Origin: Coriaria nepalensis | Taxonomy: Eukaryota > Streptophyta > Magnoliopsida > Cucurbitales > Coriariaceae | Length of the DNA stretch: 64,000 bases | Assembly (NCBI GenBank): GCA_027186245.1 | Contig: CP114493.1 | Location: 7,509,501-7,573,500 of the forward strand | Direction: 5' to 3' | Part shown: piece after piece, positions 45,961 to 59,684 of the stretch | How the letters are laid out: every line of letters starts with the position of its first letter | Numbering within the stretch: the first letter of the stretch is position 1 | Position numbers and translations under genes: made by a program | The notes under the pieces: generated by a model | What the model was told of the DNA's origin: nothing | What the model saw: only the letters and a program-made list of their open reading frames with translations | Database searches by the model: none

Positions 45961-48900
45961 GCATTATGGATGCCGAGGACAGTATTGTGAAGTTTTAGGG
46001 GGCTCATCAACAATTGGTTGTCTGAGGAAAACTAGTTTGCAGTTGAGTACCTTGGCTAAAACCCTGATCAAGCAAGGGGGGTTGCCATAAGCATCCAATT
46101 AATATCTGCAATTTCTAATTCGTGAGAAGATTATAACATATGAGAAGAGTAAACAAGATGTATTGATTCAGTGATGGAGATAGATTTTTTTTGGGATGCG
46201 AAGGTTTTGGTGAGATGAAAGTGACATGTTTTTAACTTCTTATTTTCCATAGGTTATTTATTTTTTCTTATCGTTTCTAAAAATGGTACAACATGAGAAT
46301 TTTCCGAATATCACCTAACTCAGTAACTACCTATATTTCTATATATAACGAAAATGTACATTACATGACAAGATTAGAATATTGAGATAGTGCGATGTTA
46401 TTACATAACTTAATCTAAGATCCAATGTTCAGTTGTAACCTACCAATACAATTGCTATCACTTAAGAACGCAATCTCACTACCACCATTATGTGGATAAT
46501 ATATACATTACATAAAAAAAAAATAATTCAAGAATTAATATATAAAAAATATACTAAATTTTTTTATATGAATTAAAATTCATTTAAATACATGATTTAA
46601 TTAATTATTATATTAAAAAAAAACATATATATATATATATATTTACCACTTTACCACTTTACAATCGCTTTTTAGGTTTCACATTTATTTTCTTGATGGA
46701 AACGGGTAGGAAATGTAAAAAGAAAAGAAAATTGTCAAGTGGGTGTATGATTTTAACGAAGGACGAAAAGAATGGGCACGTCAATCGTCATCATCATCAT
46801 GAATAAGATAATGGGGTTATCTCCATTTTCTTTTCATCGTATATTTTTATATATTTTTTATCTAAATATTTATATAAGTTGAAATTTAATTTTAAAAAAT
46901 AAAAATAAATTTAGATTATTTGATTTTATTAAATATATTAACATGATATTAATATATTTAATAAATTTAAACGATTTTAATTAATTTTTATTTTTTTATA
47001 GATAAAATCTTGATGAAATTATAAATTTTTTTTTTTCATTTATAATTGTTAGGTGGGGATATAAAATAAAGCCAAAAAATAATAATTTAATAAGTAAGTG
47101 GGAATATATAATGTTTATATATATTTTTATTTAGAGTATAGAACTTTGTTTCTTACTCTTAGAATTATAATTCTTACCACGTTAAATCTAATTTCGTATG
47201 TTATGTGCGTGAGTATTTAATTTCATATTTTAACTTCGTCTGTCTTGTTTTGATAATTCTCATGTTATAAATTGCTTTATTGATATTTAGATTACGTATC
47301 CAAAAGCTTCTACTTTACTTTATGTACTCAAAAACTGATACACGTATCAAAAATGGATAATGTCGTTCCTGAAAATACAGTAACGAACCCGTCGGTTTCA
47401 TGTTCTTGAAGAGTCAAAGACTAGGCAGTAGGAATATGTAGGAGTAAAAGTGAGGTAACCTAATAGAGGAAATCATATATTGGCAAGAACTTTGGTGCTG
47501 AAAATGTGGAGGAGACAACCATGTTTGAATATCTTACCGTATAATTTCCTTGAAAGTCCCTTATAAAGAGGTTAAAAGTTAAAAGGTAAGAGATTAATAT
47601 TATTTTTATATTTTATATAATGAATAATAAAATATTTAAAATTAAATTTAATATACAACCTTACCTATTCCTCAATAATAGAGACCCGTGAACGAGAGAG
47701 ATATTTGATATCAAGCAAGAGATTTTTTGAAGGTGTACGTACTGGTATTAGTTTCAAGTTTCATCATTCATGGAACTGAAACGAAAAAGATGATTTGCAA
47801 TTTTGCTTTTTCTATTTAGCCTTTTTTTTGTTTTTTTTTTTCCTCCTTAATTTATTTATATAATTTTTTTTCGGCCAAACCATACTTCGGTTTTATCGGA
47901 ACTGCACAAGTCCACATACTAAACCAATCACACCTGACAAGACTTAGACGTTGCCGCGACAATAGAGTGACACGTATGCCGCCCATATTAATAAATTGCA
48001 TCATTTAATATCCAACGGCTAATATTAAGTAACGCAGGCCAGGAATATGAAACCTACGGTTATAATTGGGTGGTCTATGAGATACCGTATCAGACGCCTC
48101 GTGAAAAGCGGAAACAAGCATCATGTGATGGGCCCCCTTTCTTCTCCTTTTTAATAACGTTTCCCCACGCGTGGTCCCCACCGGGGGCCACGGTATCTTT
48201 CTTTCTAGATCCTATAACATCAATTAAAAAACAATAAAATTTTGAATTATTATTTTACTTTAATATGTAAGAAAAAGGGTACAGGGGAGAAGTACGTACA
48301 GCACGTGGAAAGGTGAAAACTAGACTCGACTTTGATTTGAGGGAGGACAAGACCAGAGACTGAGAGTTGTAATCGGGTAAGGGATGGAGAAGGAAGCTAA
48401 CGGCGGGGTGGTGCGTGAGACATGTTAAGTTTCGGATTAGGTGTGTCTTTCCACTTGGCCTTGCTAGCGGATGTCTTTGCATGAGGTGGATGGCGTGGCA
48501 CACCTAATCGGTCGTTGAGGAATCAGACTGGAGGGTCAAATTGGTAATTTAAAAATTAAAATACATTTTTAAATTAATTTATTTAGTCGATTCATTGTCC
48601 TTCGGATTTCTTTTTTAGCCAATGTTTTTTACTCTGTATTTTAATTTTATAACTATAGATTAAACTTTTAACTTTCTTAACGAAAAGTATCATAATTTTA
48701 TTTTCTTATATATATACTTATTTTTTCTTTTTCCTCATTTTATTCCGTGGCACAAACTATGACATGGAAGATAGGTAAGATTTTGGATAACTTGATGTCG
48801 ATAAGAGGAATGAGCACGAAAGAGGTATTTTGGGTGGGTACGACAACAAACATTCTTCAATTGTATAGAATATAAATTTTTATTTTTTTATAGATAATTG

Positions 48901-49393
48901 ATTTATTTATTATAAAATATATAAATAATTAATATGATAATATAAAATAAATATTATTTATTTAAAAATTCAAATTAAAAAATAAAAATTAATGTTTGTT
49001 ATTTTATCAGAAATTTAAGGGCAAAAAAGATAAGTTCTGTTTATGATATATGTAGACACCTGATCAAATTTATTTTGTGGCACGCTGTCACATACCCACA
49101 TTCGTATGTGGAGTAACAGTTACCCGGCCACATAGTTGATTTCGTACGATTTTCAAGTTTAAAAAAAAAAAAAAAGGAAAAAAAAAAAGAGAGAGAGAAA
49201 AGAATAGGATCCGAGTAGGACGGGAAAAAGTAAATGAAAAAAGAAAAAGAAAAATAAAGAAAAATTGTGTAAAAGAACAAAGAAAAAGGCATGGTGTCCG
49301 TGATGGGGCAATATTTCCGCTCCCACGCGCTTGCGTCCCCGTCCTTACCCACTCTCTCTCATCCTCACTCTTTCTCTCTCTTCTTTGTCCCCC
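45961..49393. other. Intergenic region between the viral remnant and the 49549 gene
   Basis: The left part may hold further remnants of the same element. From about 46260 on it is AT-rich with a TA tract (46625-46642) and no recognisable gene. The open frame at 48255-48503 (minus) has no family features. Sequence just before 49394 is pyrimidine-rich promoter. Confidence 0.5.
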
Positions 49394-49400
49394 TATATAA
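49394..49400 (+). promoter_or_regulatory. TATA box of the 49549 gene
   Basis: TATATAA in CCCCCTATATAAACCCC, about 150 bp before the ATG. A leader of about 120 pyrimidine-rich bases follows. Confidence 0.6.
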
Positions 49401-49548
49401 ACCCCAATTCCAAATCTGCTTTTCCTCACCGCCCTACGTTCATTTTCTTCGCGTGTACCTTTCACGAAACCAAATCATATCTCTTCTTCTTCTATTCTCT
49501 CTCTTGTTTATTTTCTTCGCTTATTTTATTTTATTTTATTTTGCTCCA

Positions 49549-50109
49549 ATGGAGGGTCAGAATAATAAGCGAGTCCGAGATGACTCGGTCGACTCCGAGT
49601 TAGGCTCGCTCGAGGTGAAACGACTCAGAGATGACCTCCTCGGTTTTCTCGACGATTCAGATCTGGATCCGGCGACCCTAGATCTAGACTCGGTAATGAA
49701 GAGCTTCGAAGAGGAGATATCTGCTTCGTCTTCTCCGGCACCGGTAGTAGATCTGACAGCAAATTCCGTCGAATCACGGTCGGAGCTCGGTTATCTACTT
49801 GAAGCCTCGAACGACGAACTCGGTATACCTCCGATTCCGTCTACAAGCGAAGAAGAGAAGAAAGCAGAGATAGATTTGGTCCGTTTCCCCTCGGACTCTT
49901 CGGGAATCGGCGAGTTTTGGGATTTTGAAGATCAGATTCCAAGTTCTGACCTGTTTGAGCTCAGATCCGGTGAGAATGACGACGTGGACGGCAGTAAGAT
50001 CGAGTATGCGGCGTTTGATGGACTTTTCCAGCACTCAGACGATATATACTTTGACTCGTCCGATTACCCGGATATTTCCTGGCGGCACGAAACTCTTCCC
50101 GCGCAGTAG
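49549..50109 (+). CDS. Small acidic plant protein of unknown function
   Basis: A 186-residue intronless protein. It starts MEGQNNKRVRDDSVDSELGS and is rich in Asp, Glu and Ser throughout. Recognisable blocks are VKRLRDDLLGFLDDSDLDP (residues 23-41), SGIGEFWDFEDQIPSSDLFEL and a C-terminal YFDSSDYPDISWRHETLP. There is no membrane segment or signal peptide; the KRVR cluster near the start could be a nuclear signal. It resembles an uncharacterised plant family that I link, from memory, to At3g25870 and At1g13360. The frame continues open upstream, but the leader begins well after the TATA box and this ATG is the first with family-like sequence. Confidence 0.8.
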   Translation: MEGQNNKRVRDDSVDSELGSLEVKRLRDDLLGFLDDSDLDPATLDLDSVMKSFEEEISASSSPAPVVDLTANSVESRSELGYLLEASNDELGIPPIPSTSEEEKKAEIDLVRFPSDSSGIGEFWDFEDQIPSSDLFELRSGENDDVDGSKIEYAAFDGLFQHSDDIYFDSSDYPDISWRHETLPAQ

Positions 50110-52314
50110 GATGAGGAACGTAACAGAAAAAACCGTTACGGGACTTTTGCAACGTTTCCGTTTATGTAAATTCTGTCTTTATAGAACGCAGTAAAAAGAA
50201 AATTAGAGAAATTTAGAAGTGGGAAGTAGGACTGTAGGCGAAAAAGGTTATGTTTACTTTTAATCACGACCGTAGATCGGCGAATCCAACATCGATGAAA
50301 ACTTCGTACGGCAATTACTTACTCAGTCACCATCTTCATAATTTAACATAAAATGTAAAATGATGACGCCAAATCCAATAATTCACTGAAAATTTTATTA
50401 GTTCAAAAAATATTAAAAAAATAAACATTATTTTAAAAATGTAATTCGAGATGACCGCCCAAATTATACATAATTAAACTTTCTTTTTTATACTCAACTA
50501 CTTCATTATTTTATTAACTTTTAAATAAATATAATAAGTTTAAAATATATATAAAATAAATTAATAAAAATATATATTTCACTAAATTAACAAAAACAAA
50601 TTCATCTATTATTAATTGACCGATTTTTTTTTTTTTTAATTTTTTTTTAATTTTTTTTAATTTTTAACTCTATTATGAACAAACGTGTTATTTCCAGCCA
50701 TTCTTTTTCAAAATATCATAATAATAGAGGATTGGTGGTCACTATGATTTTCATATATCATACGGGATTGGTTGTAACTAGTAACTTGTCGTTTTTAAGT
50801 AGTGTTTGTGTGGCCTGTTGAAATCAATTTTTTTTTTCTTACTTTTTGCCATATATGCTAAGAACTCCATGTTCATTAGGTGGAACAAAAATACTTGGAC
50901 CACTTAAGTACACGAATATGAATTATTCTTCACCCAATTTCTTTGTTATGTTCCCCCCCACCATTCTATGCTATCAATTAGTCATTCGAGGCCCCTATCA
51001 AGAACTACGATTGTGAGATATTTTTTCATTCGTACTTCTAATTAAAGTATTTGGTTTGATTGGATGAATGTAAGTTTGAATTTTTATATAAATATATGAT
51101 TTAATTATTATTCAAACATTTTTTTATTTAAAGTATTTAAAACTGTAATCTTAATATATTTTATAATTTAAATTTGAGCCCAATCTCCATCTATTATGAT
51201 ATGAGAGACTGAGAGTCACATCTGTTGTAGTAGGCCTTGACAATCTCTGGAAGCTTCAGATCCATATTTCTCTTCATAATTGGACCTACTGCCTGAAAAT
51301 GGGCTTACTGGTTTGCCATGTGTTGCCTCGAATACAAAACTACACATTCATAATGAATGATCGATCTATTATCATAGTCCATATCAGGCCTTAAAAATGA
51401 AAAAAATAAAAAAAATAAATAAAAATTCAAGGTATAATTATCAGAAGGCAATTTGGAGAGAATTTGTGATGAAATCAAAGTTTTTAGATTGTACCTTCCT
51501 TTTGGTGATCGAAATCTATATATACATTTGTCTTAGTATCTCTCATATTAACTGTTCATTTAATATTGTAATTGTCAAAAGACATTATCTCTTAACTAAA
51601 GCTACGGATCTTTAGTTATATTATAATCAATTGCATTTATTACCTCGTACATAACGGTTTAACGCATATCACTAGGTTCAAACTTAACCATCTCTTCTTT
51701 ATTTGATTACAGTATGGCCGACTTTTGGGCTGATATCTTACTCAGTTAGGCACATGAACTCGGCTCGTTTTGAACTTTGTTCTGGCTTTGAAATCAGTTC
51801 TGTCCTCAGGCCTAGTCCGACTATTTGAGATCGTTTCGGCCTATGAATATATATCTTAACCCTCGGATCATATATATATATATAATTCTTAGGATCTAAT
51901 TGAATGATAAATTAAATTTGTAAATTTTTTATTTTTAACTCGAAACTAATAATTCAAAAATTTCCATATTATTATAAAAATTCGAAAAAAGAAGAATATT
52001 TTTTATTCACTTTTTAAAAAGAGTTACTAAATGAAGCTCTAATTTAGATAAATTTTGAAGGGTTATCCAAACATTAAAAACCAAACCAACTAATGCAATG
52101 CCACATTCCAATTATATCAATTATATCAATTATTCCCTGTCAAAAAGAAAAACTTATCTCCTCTTGCTTCTTTTCACCCCCATGAAGCCAAACCCATCTA
52201 CTCTTTCTTATCACCTAAACTGCACGCATCATCTCTTTGCTCTCCACGTCAGAATTTCCAGAGCGCGTGTAATCTCCACGCACGTTAGCGCGGTTGTCGA
52301 ATAACCAAACTTAC
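50110..52314. other. Intergenic region between the 49549 gene and RAD23
   Basis: AT-rich, no gene seen. A stretch at 51715-51850 (GGCTGATATCTTACTCAG and following) loosely resembles the repeat modules at 30.1 and 59.7 kb. Confidence 0.55.
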
Positions 52315-52320
52315 TATATA
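52315..52320 (+). promoter_or_regulatory. TATA box of RAD23
   Basis: TATATAAG lies about 175 bp before the RAD23 ATG. Confidence 0.5.
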
Positions 52321-52490
52321 AGCCAGCAAATTTGGACTTCCTTACTTGTGCATTCCGTTTCTCTCTTCTGGCATTTTCTCTCTCTAGGGTATAACAGCAA
52401 GCAAAATTTTCTTCGCTGGCGATCGAGGAGCGATAAATTCATACCAGCGAATTTTAGACCGTAGCGGTGTTTGATCAGAGTTTGTAGAAG

Positions 52491-55400
52491 ATGAAGATTT
52501 TCGTGAAGACTCTTAAAGGCACTCACTTCGAGGTTGAAGTTCAGCCTGAAGACACGGTCTGTTTCTTCATCCTACTTAAATCGGTTTTGTTATTGATTTT
52601 CAATCTGGTTGTTCAATTGTGTAATTCTTTTAGGGTTTTAGCTTCTTTTTTGTGCTTGTTTCCGCATTGAGGTGCGATTAGGGTTTATATGCATGGCGGT
52701 TGAACAAGATTACTGCCTTTTGCTCAGTGTTTGGTGATTGATTTCTCCTATGCTCTGTAGTTTAATAGCTGGCATCCTGTTCGTTGTAAAATCTGAGTGA
52801 ATTTTGAACTCCTTGCCTTCTTATTTGAAATTCTGGTGTAGTCTGTAATCACTAAGGAAATCCCTAAACCGGACATCAGTTAATGTAATTTATAATTCAA
52901 GCTTTCATATCATATAATTACCATTTAACGACATTCACTAGGAAATTATCATGCTTAGTCCACCCCATATGCAAGTTATCTAATTGATCAAATATTTCAT
53001 ACGGGATGTAACCCCTATGCCATATAGTGACTGTAGCCCCCTGAAAAACAACCTGTGTAAAAATAAACTTTGAAGAAATTTCAGGAGAAATAAATAAATT
53101 TATTCAAATTTAATTAGAATTTCAAATGTATTAGAAATATAAAATATGGAAAAACTAAAATAAACTTTGAAGGACTTTGAGTGTTGTTATGGGCGCGATA
53201 GTTGATACATTGACGGAGGCTTGCGTCATACTTATTCTGGAACAGAGCTCCTGGCATTCCAGATCATTGAAGATGAATAAAAAAAAGTAGTCATTGCTAC
53301 CTACATTCCACGAAATGTGCACCACAAATAGGAGCTAATAAAGCAAGTGAATGGTAAAGAATTCTATTTCTAGCTATGATTCACATTGAGAAAGGAAAAG
53401 AATCTAAGGTGACTTCTTTGTATTGGATGAGATGGGACCTGCAAGATATCGCAGCTCTTGTCGTTATGGAAGACAACAATGCCTGTTGTAACGCCTTTAC
53501 CTTTCATAAGTGGAAACAAAATAAAGTGTCCATAATAAAGAGGCTTACCGTCTATTCTTGATTCAACACACTTCTATTTTAGTGTCTGAGCAGATACCTT
53601 TATTTTTAATCTTGCGAATTTGTTATTTTACCAATTTTTGATCCACTGTTCTTTGGACTTATTGTTCCATCTGCTGAATGTTTGTGATACGTATGGACTG
53701 GTTGTTGATTCTGGTTTTATGTGTTATCAACTTTTCTGAAGCTAGTATTTTTGTTCCTTCCAGGTTGCTGATGTGAAGAAAAATATAGAATCTGTTCAGG
53801 GTGCTGATATTTATCCTGCTACCCAGCAGATGCTTATCCATCAAGGGAAAGTCCTTAAAGATAGCACAACACTGAAAGAAAACAGTGTTGCAGAGAATAG
53901 TTTTATTGTCATCATGTTAACAAAGGTAATGTTGCACTTGTAGGACAATTTTTTATCATCTTAAAATAGTACGTTTTTTGGGGTTCGGGGTTGTATATGA
54001 GATGGTTGTTTCAGAAAGAGAAAAAAACGAGAGAGTGAAATATAGATATAGAAGAACTACCCAATATCTGACTTGATTTTATTTCATATAAACCTGCATA
54101 GAAAATATAGTTATGGTGTTTTATGCAGTAAAAAATAAATCGACCAAAATCCTAGTGGTTCAAATGTTGCATAGAAAATCTAGTTATGGTGTTTCGTGAC
54201 AATAAAAACTGAATCAACCCAAAACCTAGTTGGTTCAACTGTGTGATGAAATGTGTTTTAGTTTGGAGACTGCTCTTTTGTGGAATATATATAGTCATCT
54301 GGTATGTCGTGTTAGCATCTACTTCAGAAGGGGCCATGCACGACTATATTTATAGTTTGCTAGAATGAAGGATGTGTATATAGACGAGTATATGTTGTTA
54401 TATGCGTTTACAACTTTACATTGTGGTTGCTCTTTGCATTTACACCAGCTACCCTAATTCATTAGTAGTCCTAGAATGAGTGGGTAAGTAATTGAAATAA
54501 GAAGTTATTTTTCATGCAATGGTGGGTCAGACTTTGAGGGTTAGTGGATTGGACCATCCTTTATAATGAGGGAGGTAACACTCTGATTAAATGCGCATGC
54601 GTTTTAGTGTTTTAGTGGTGATGTGAGGAACTCTTATCCATCTGAATTTCTTCATGCATGTAGCATTGGTGTTTTATTATAATGCGCCAAAAATTCCTAC
54701 CTATTGATTTGCCTCGACCTCAATCAGCTTCATTTGGATATGTTCATTTTCAGATTATAATTCAGCTTGTCCCACAAAATCCATTTAGGCCACGAAATTT
54801 AACTTAGGACCTTCAAAATCTAACTAAATTACACTTAACTTGGGGCCCTCATAATCTTTCTAGATTTCAGCTCACTCAAAGTCTTTTCACCACATACCAA
54901 AATAGATCGGAATCAAAGTTTTTCAGTGGAAGCTATTAAATGGTCTCAAAGAGCAAAGCTGGGTGCACTTGCAAACTTTACTTTCTGTGATTCTAGCTAA
55001 TTTTACTGAACATTGGCAGAGCAAGAGTTCATCTGGTGAGGCTTCAACTGCACAAGCTGCACCTGTGACTAAGGTATGAATATTGCAAACTTAAGTCTTG
55101 TTTTGAGCGTTGCCATGTGGTCAATAAAAATGGAAGTTGGTCTTGACTTGTACCGCTGCCTTTTTCTCCCTTCTAGATTCATAGTCCATACAAATACTGT
55201 TAAATCATTATATTTATGGCTCTTTAGCATTTGTATTACTATTTTATTTGGACTCCATTTCTCAGTAGTCTTGCTTATCTATAGTTAGTGCCATCTGATA
55301 TATGCAGCAGGCTAAAACCTGGATACCAGGAAACTGAAATAAGAGTTTTATTTATTTATTTATATTTGCAAATTTTTTATTGCAGGCTCCAACTACCAGT

Positions 55401-57206
55401 GCCCCTCCTGCTCCCACCCCAGCTTCAGCAGTACCGCAGACTCCCATAACCTCTGCCTCGTAAGCCTGAAATTTGAATACTTTTCTTTCATAAGCTTATT
55501 GCCTAATTGAAAATGGCTCTGGGTCTTGTCATACTTACAGTTCTTTCTATAGTAACAGGCCTGCTCCCTCTCCTCCTATTCCTGCCCCTATTCCGGTTGC
55601 TGTTCCGACTTCTTCACCTACTGCAGTGTGAGAATTCACCTTCGTTTTTGGTTTACATATATCTCAAGAAATTCTCATTCTTACCCTAGATCAATTATAT
55701 TTATTTATTTATTATCTCAATGATTACATGAATCCCATACTGCTTGTAAGAGCAGGTCGGAGCCTGATGTATACAGCCAAGCCGCATCTAATCTGGTTGC
55801 TGGTAGCAACCTTGACCAGACCGTCCAGCAGATTCTTGATATGGGTGGGGGAACTTGGGATAGAGAAACGGTCATTCGTGCCCTTCGTGCTGCTTTCAAC
55901 AATCCGGAGAGAGCTGTTGAATATCTTTATTCTGTAAGTGAATTTTGAAGGTGCTTAGTGATTTTCCAAGTTATTTTTTGTTCTTTTCACCACAGGGGAT
56001 GTATGAATTGTTTTCGCTCCTTTCTGTGTGAAGCTGGACACTTTCACTTCAAATTCTCTCTATTTGTTCCATTAAGCCCCGCTTGTTTGTTTCCATTGCC
56101 CAGTTAATTGAGTGGTGTATTCCTATTTTATTTCTGGGTATTCTTAAATCAAATGTAAGGGTATCCCTGAGCAAGCTGAAGTTCCAGCCCAGCCTCCACA
56201 GTCAACCCAACCTGTACCTGTTCCATCAAGTGGCCCAAATGCTAATCCTCTGGACCTCTTCCCCCAGGTACTTACTGTACTCTCTTTCAATTCCTCCCCA
56301 ATAAATGCAGGGTTTTGTAACTGGCCTTGATTTTTTTTTTTTTTTTTTTGACAATAGGGAATTCCAGATGCAGGCACCAGGGCTGCCGGAGCAGGAACTC
56401 TTGATTTCCTTCGCCAGAGTCAGCAGGTCTCTCTCTTCATCTCATCCAACACAATTCATCTTCGTTCTTATCTCTCTCTCTCTCTCCATTAGTTTTCTGA
56501 GTGTGTATTTTTGTTTTTCCTTGTATCAGTTCCAGGCCTTACGAAGCATGGTGCAGGCAAATCCACAGATATTGCAGGTTCCTTTACTTACCCATTCCAT
56601 TGCATGGGTTTTCACCTCCTTCTTATATGAAAGAGCCAATTTCCAATTTTATCGTTTTTGTACAGCCCATGCTCCAAGAGCTAGGAAAACAAAACCCGCA
56701 CCTTATGAGGCTAATTCAAGAGCACCAGGCTGACTTTCTTCGCCTAATCAATGAACCTGTTGAAAGAGGAGAGGGGTGAAGATTATTTTTCCTTATTGTT
56801 ATGTCATCCAGACATCACTTAAAAAGATTCATTGCTTGATACAATAATGTTTATCATTGCTTAATAATGTCTTTAGGAACGTTCTAGGGCAACTTGCTGC
56901 AGGAATGCCACAGGCAATATCGGTAACCCCTGAGGAGCGTGAAGCCATTGAACGGGTAATACTGACTTCGGAAACATATCTGAATTATGGAGTTCATATT
57001 ACTCTCTCAATAAGCAACTTTCCATTGCTATCTTTGATCCTTATATCGTCCTTAAGATCCTACTAATGATGTGTCCTTTTCCCAACCAGCTCGAAGCAAT
57101 GGGGTTTGATAGAGCCATTGTGTTAGAGGTTTTCTTTGCCTGCAACAAAAACGAGGAGCTTGCTGCTAACTATCTCCTAGATCATATGCATGAATTCGAG
57201 GAATGA
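52491..57206 (+). CDS. RAD23: Ubiquitin receptor RAD23 (RAD23C/D type)
   Basis: Twelve exons join in frame to 377 residues: 52491-52556, 53764-53925, 55020-55073, 55386-55459, 55559-55627, 55756-55933, 56160-56267, 56358-56426, 56530-56577, 56666-56775, 56877-56955, 57090-57206. RAD23 carries ubiquitylated proteins to the proteasome and partners the XPC/RAD4 DNA-damage sensor. The ubiquitin-like domain is residues 1-76 ([17 protein letters not shown]). A Pro/Ala/Ser-rich linker follows, then UBA1 (about 160-205, [19 protein letters not shown]), the XPC-binding/STI1 domain (about 230-305, [30 protein letters not shown]) and C-terminal UBA2 (about 326-372, [20 protein letters not shown]). The order and length match RAD23C/D. 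All splice sites are GT-AG. Introns 1 and 2 exceed 1 kb. Confidence 0.94.
54096..54241. repeat. 73-bp imperfect tandem duplication in RAD23 intron 2
   Basis: Two copies (54096-54168 and 54169-54241) both begin GCATAGAAAATxTAGTTATGGTGTTT and end TGGTTCAA; they differ at about a dozen positions. Confidence 0.8.
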
Positions 57207-58693
57207 TTGGGGGAAAACTAGCGGTATCAATTTCCTATTAAAAGAATATCATCGCTTGCTCGGTTACCCTTCCTTTTCTGAATTCTCTTCTTTTTCATGC
57301 ATCTCAACAGACCTTTGGGCCTTTTATTCATGTGGAGTGCCGGCAGTGGATAAAAAAGAATATCAAGCTGTAATTCGTCTCTCTTCTTTACCTTTCCTTT
57401 TTGTTTTTTCAGCTATTATGTTGCAGCCCAGTTTCTCTCTTATGTTTAGGCTTCTTGTACATTTGTACACAGCTTTCTTATTATTGGTTTTGTATATCAG
57501 AATTTCTACTCCTCGACTTTCTATATATATGACATTTCTTTTATATTATAGTCCGATTTGGATCAGACTATAGTTCATTCCATTGCCCTTGGACAAGAAC
57601 ATGTTCTACTGTTATAATGTATATTCTATGGAAAGCGAAGTTGTCTCAAATCCCCAACCTAGTGATAAACTATGAATTTTTTAATATATCATATTTATAA
57701 TGAATTGATCTATCTTAATTGTAGAGGTCAGTTTTATACTGTTTTTGTTTATACGTTACATCAAAGATTGCGTAATTAATATTTTTCTTGCTAATGTGGA
57801 GCCTCAAAGGTGGTACTCAGAATGGACGACTCTCCTAGCTTGTGTTAGGCATCCATCGCCTCTTAATACAGTTCCTCGAATTGTACTACAAAAAGATCCT
57901 TTCACGGAGGTGAAAGTAGCGCACTAAAATTGGTTTTTGGGAAAGTAGAGTGTCGCACCACCGAGCAGAAAGGTTGAGATATCTCAAGTAGATACGATCA
58001 GCCGAACTTCTTCATTATCAAATAGCAGAAAGAAAGAGACAAACAAGATAAACAGGACCACGGGGCCACTGATCTTGTCCCCCTTATGGATATGAACAGA
58101 GGGACATTACTCACCTTTACTTTTTGATTTTAATAATTAATATTTTTATAATTAATTATTGAAAAGATCAAAACTTTACCCTTCACTTTATCCACTGAAA
58201 TAAGTGCCTGTGCACCTTTTAATTACATCTTATATTTAATTTGTGGGGGAGTATTACTACTTACTATATTATTGATTTTTTATTTTATTATTATATGGAT
58301 ATTTGATTCGATTTTCAAATTAGGTAGCTCCACACTGTTGTTCTATCAAGTTCGTGAATATTAAGAATGAATAAGCACACACACTCATCTAATGATTGAA
58401 GGTATATACAAAATTTTAATTTTACAATTAAATTACTCAGCTCCGGCTGTCCCGCTAAGGATCTAATCATTGCGTACTCTTATCATTCAGCTGTGACATA
58501 TGAATATGAGCAATTAGCCAAATGATAGGGAAAGCCGTTAAGATTCAAAATCTGTTAATCAACTTCGTTGATACATTTTCTCTCTTTTTTCTTTTAAATA
58601 ATTTATTATATAAAATTTTTTTATTATTATTTTTTTCTTTTTTCATATCAAAAAAATTATTCTTAAAATTATACCAACTCCAAATACTTCAAC

Positions 58694-58725
<32 letters not shown>

Positions 58726-59644
58726 AAATATTTTAATTATGTAGGATATCTAGGAAGCCTAACTTTCCACAACATATAACGTGTTTGAATTGTTGTTGAA
58801 TTCTTTTGGTGTTTGGATCTTTCTCGTAATGACACAAAACACATTAACATTGCATTACATAGCGGCACCATTTTGGCACTCTACATATACTCCAAAACAA
58901 AAAGTGAAAAATAACAAAAATCTCCATTAATTTCATCGCCTATCATATATGTCGCCTACCATCGTTTAAATCTAACCATTTATATAACTTATATACATTT
59001 AGTGCTCAAATTTTTTGACCAATGCGTGTTACATACGCAATATTTATAATCTTACCATTATTTGAAGGCTACAGAAAAAGTGAGAAAATTCTTCAACCAT
59101 ACATGCATAAGGGTACCAGTTATGATACTTGGGATATATATCATTTTTGGAAATATTTAATAATTTAAAATAATTTTATGATTAATATTTGATTAGTATT
59201 TTATTCGGTTATTAAATTATTGTTAATATTGAAAGTTTAATGTTTATTTTTTTAAGAATAAATAATTATTAGCTCTAAAACATAATCTCTCTAAATTTTT
59301 TAATGTAAGATCTTGAGGTGGACGCATGTACGATTTTACACATTTGACTATCAAACTAAACCCTTAAAAGTTATTAGGATGGAGAGCGGATTCAGTCCTT
59401 CTTTCGTTGTCCTTGTCTATCAGTATGCATAAATCTCGATCGTCCTTGTAGGTCAAATGGTTAAAACATATGTCAGGTCAAAATCACTTATATTAATATG
59501 AAAACTTATATGCCTAATACCCAAGCCGTATAAGATACTTGATATACCGATTTTTTTCTTTTACGCAACGTGCCAAAATCACTTTTAGATCGAAATTTTG
59601 TTACTTTTCCTAAATCGAGAACTTTTCCTAGACCGAATTCTCAA
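57207..59644. other. RAD23 3' flank and intergenic region
   Basis: The RAD23 3' UTR probably extends to about 57600. Beyond is AT-rich sequence with a 27-base A run (58696-58722) and no recognisable gene. Confidence 0.55.
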
Positions 59645-59684
59645 TCTGAGACCACAGATTGACATGTCAATCTGTGGTCTCAGA
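59645..59684. repeat. Perfect 40-bp palindrome
   Basis: The left arm TCTGAGACCACAGATTGACA (59645-59664) is followed, without spacer, by its exact reverse complement (59665-59684). The centre is ACATGT. The pairing stops at the next base on each side. It forms the left edge of the repeat array. Confidence 0.95.

Noticed and set aside
48255..48503. An 82-codon minus-strand gene
   Set aside because: No recognisable motif, no supporting splice or promoter signals, and composition like the surrounding intergenic DNA.
49041..49465. Long minus-strand open frames upstream of the 49549 gene
   Set aside because: They run antisense through the CT-rich promoter and leader and encode low-complexity Phe/Ser/Arg stretches.
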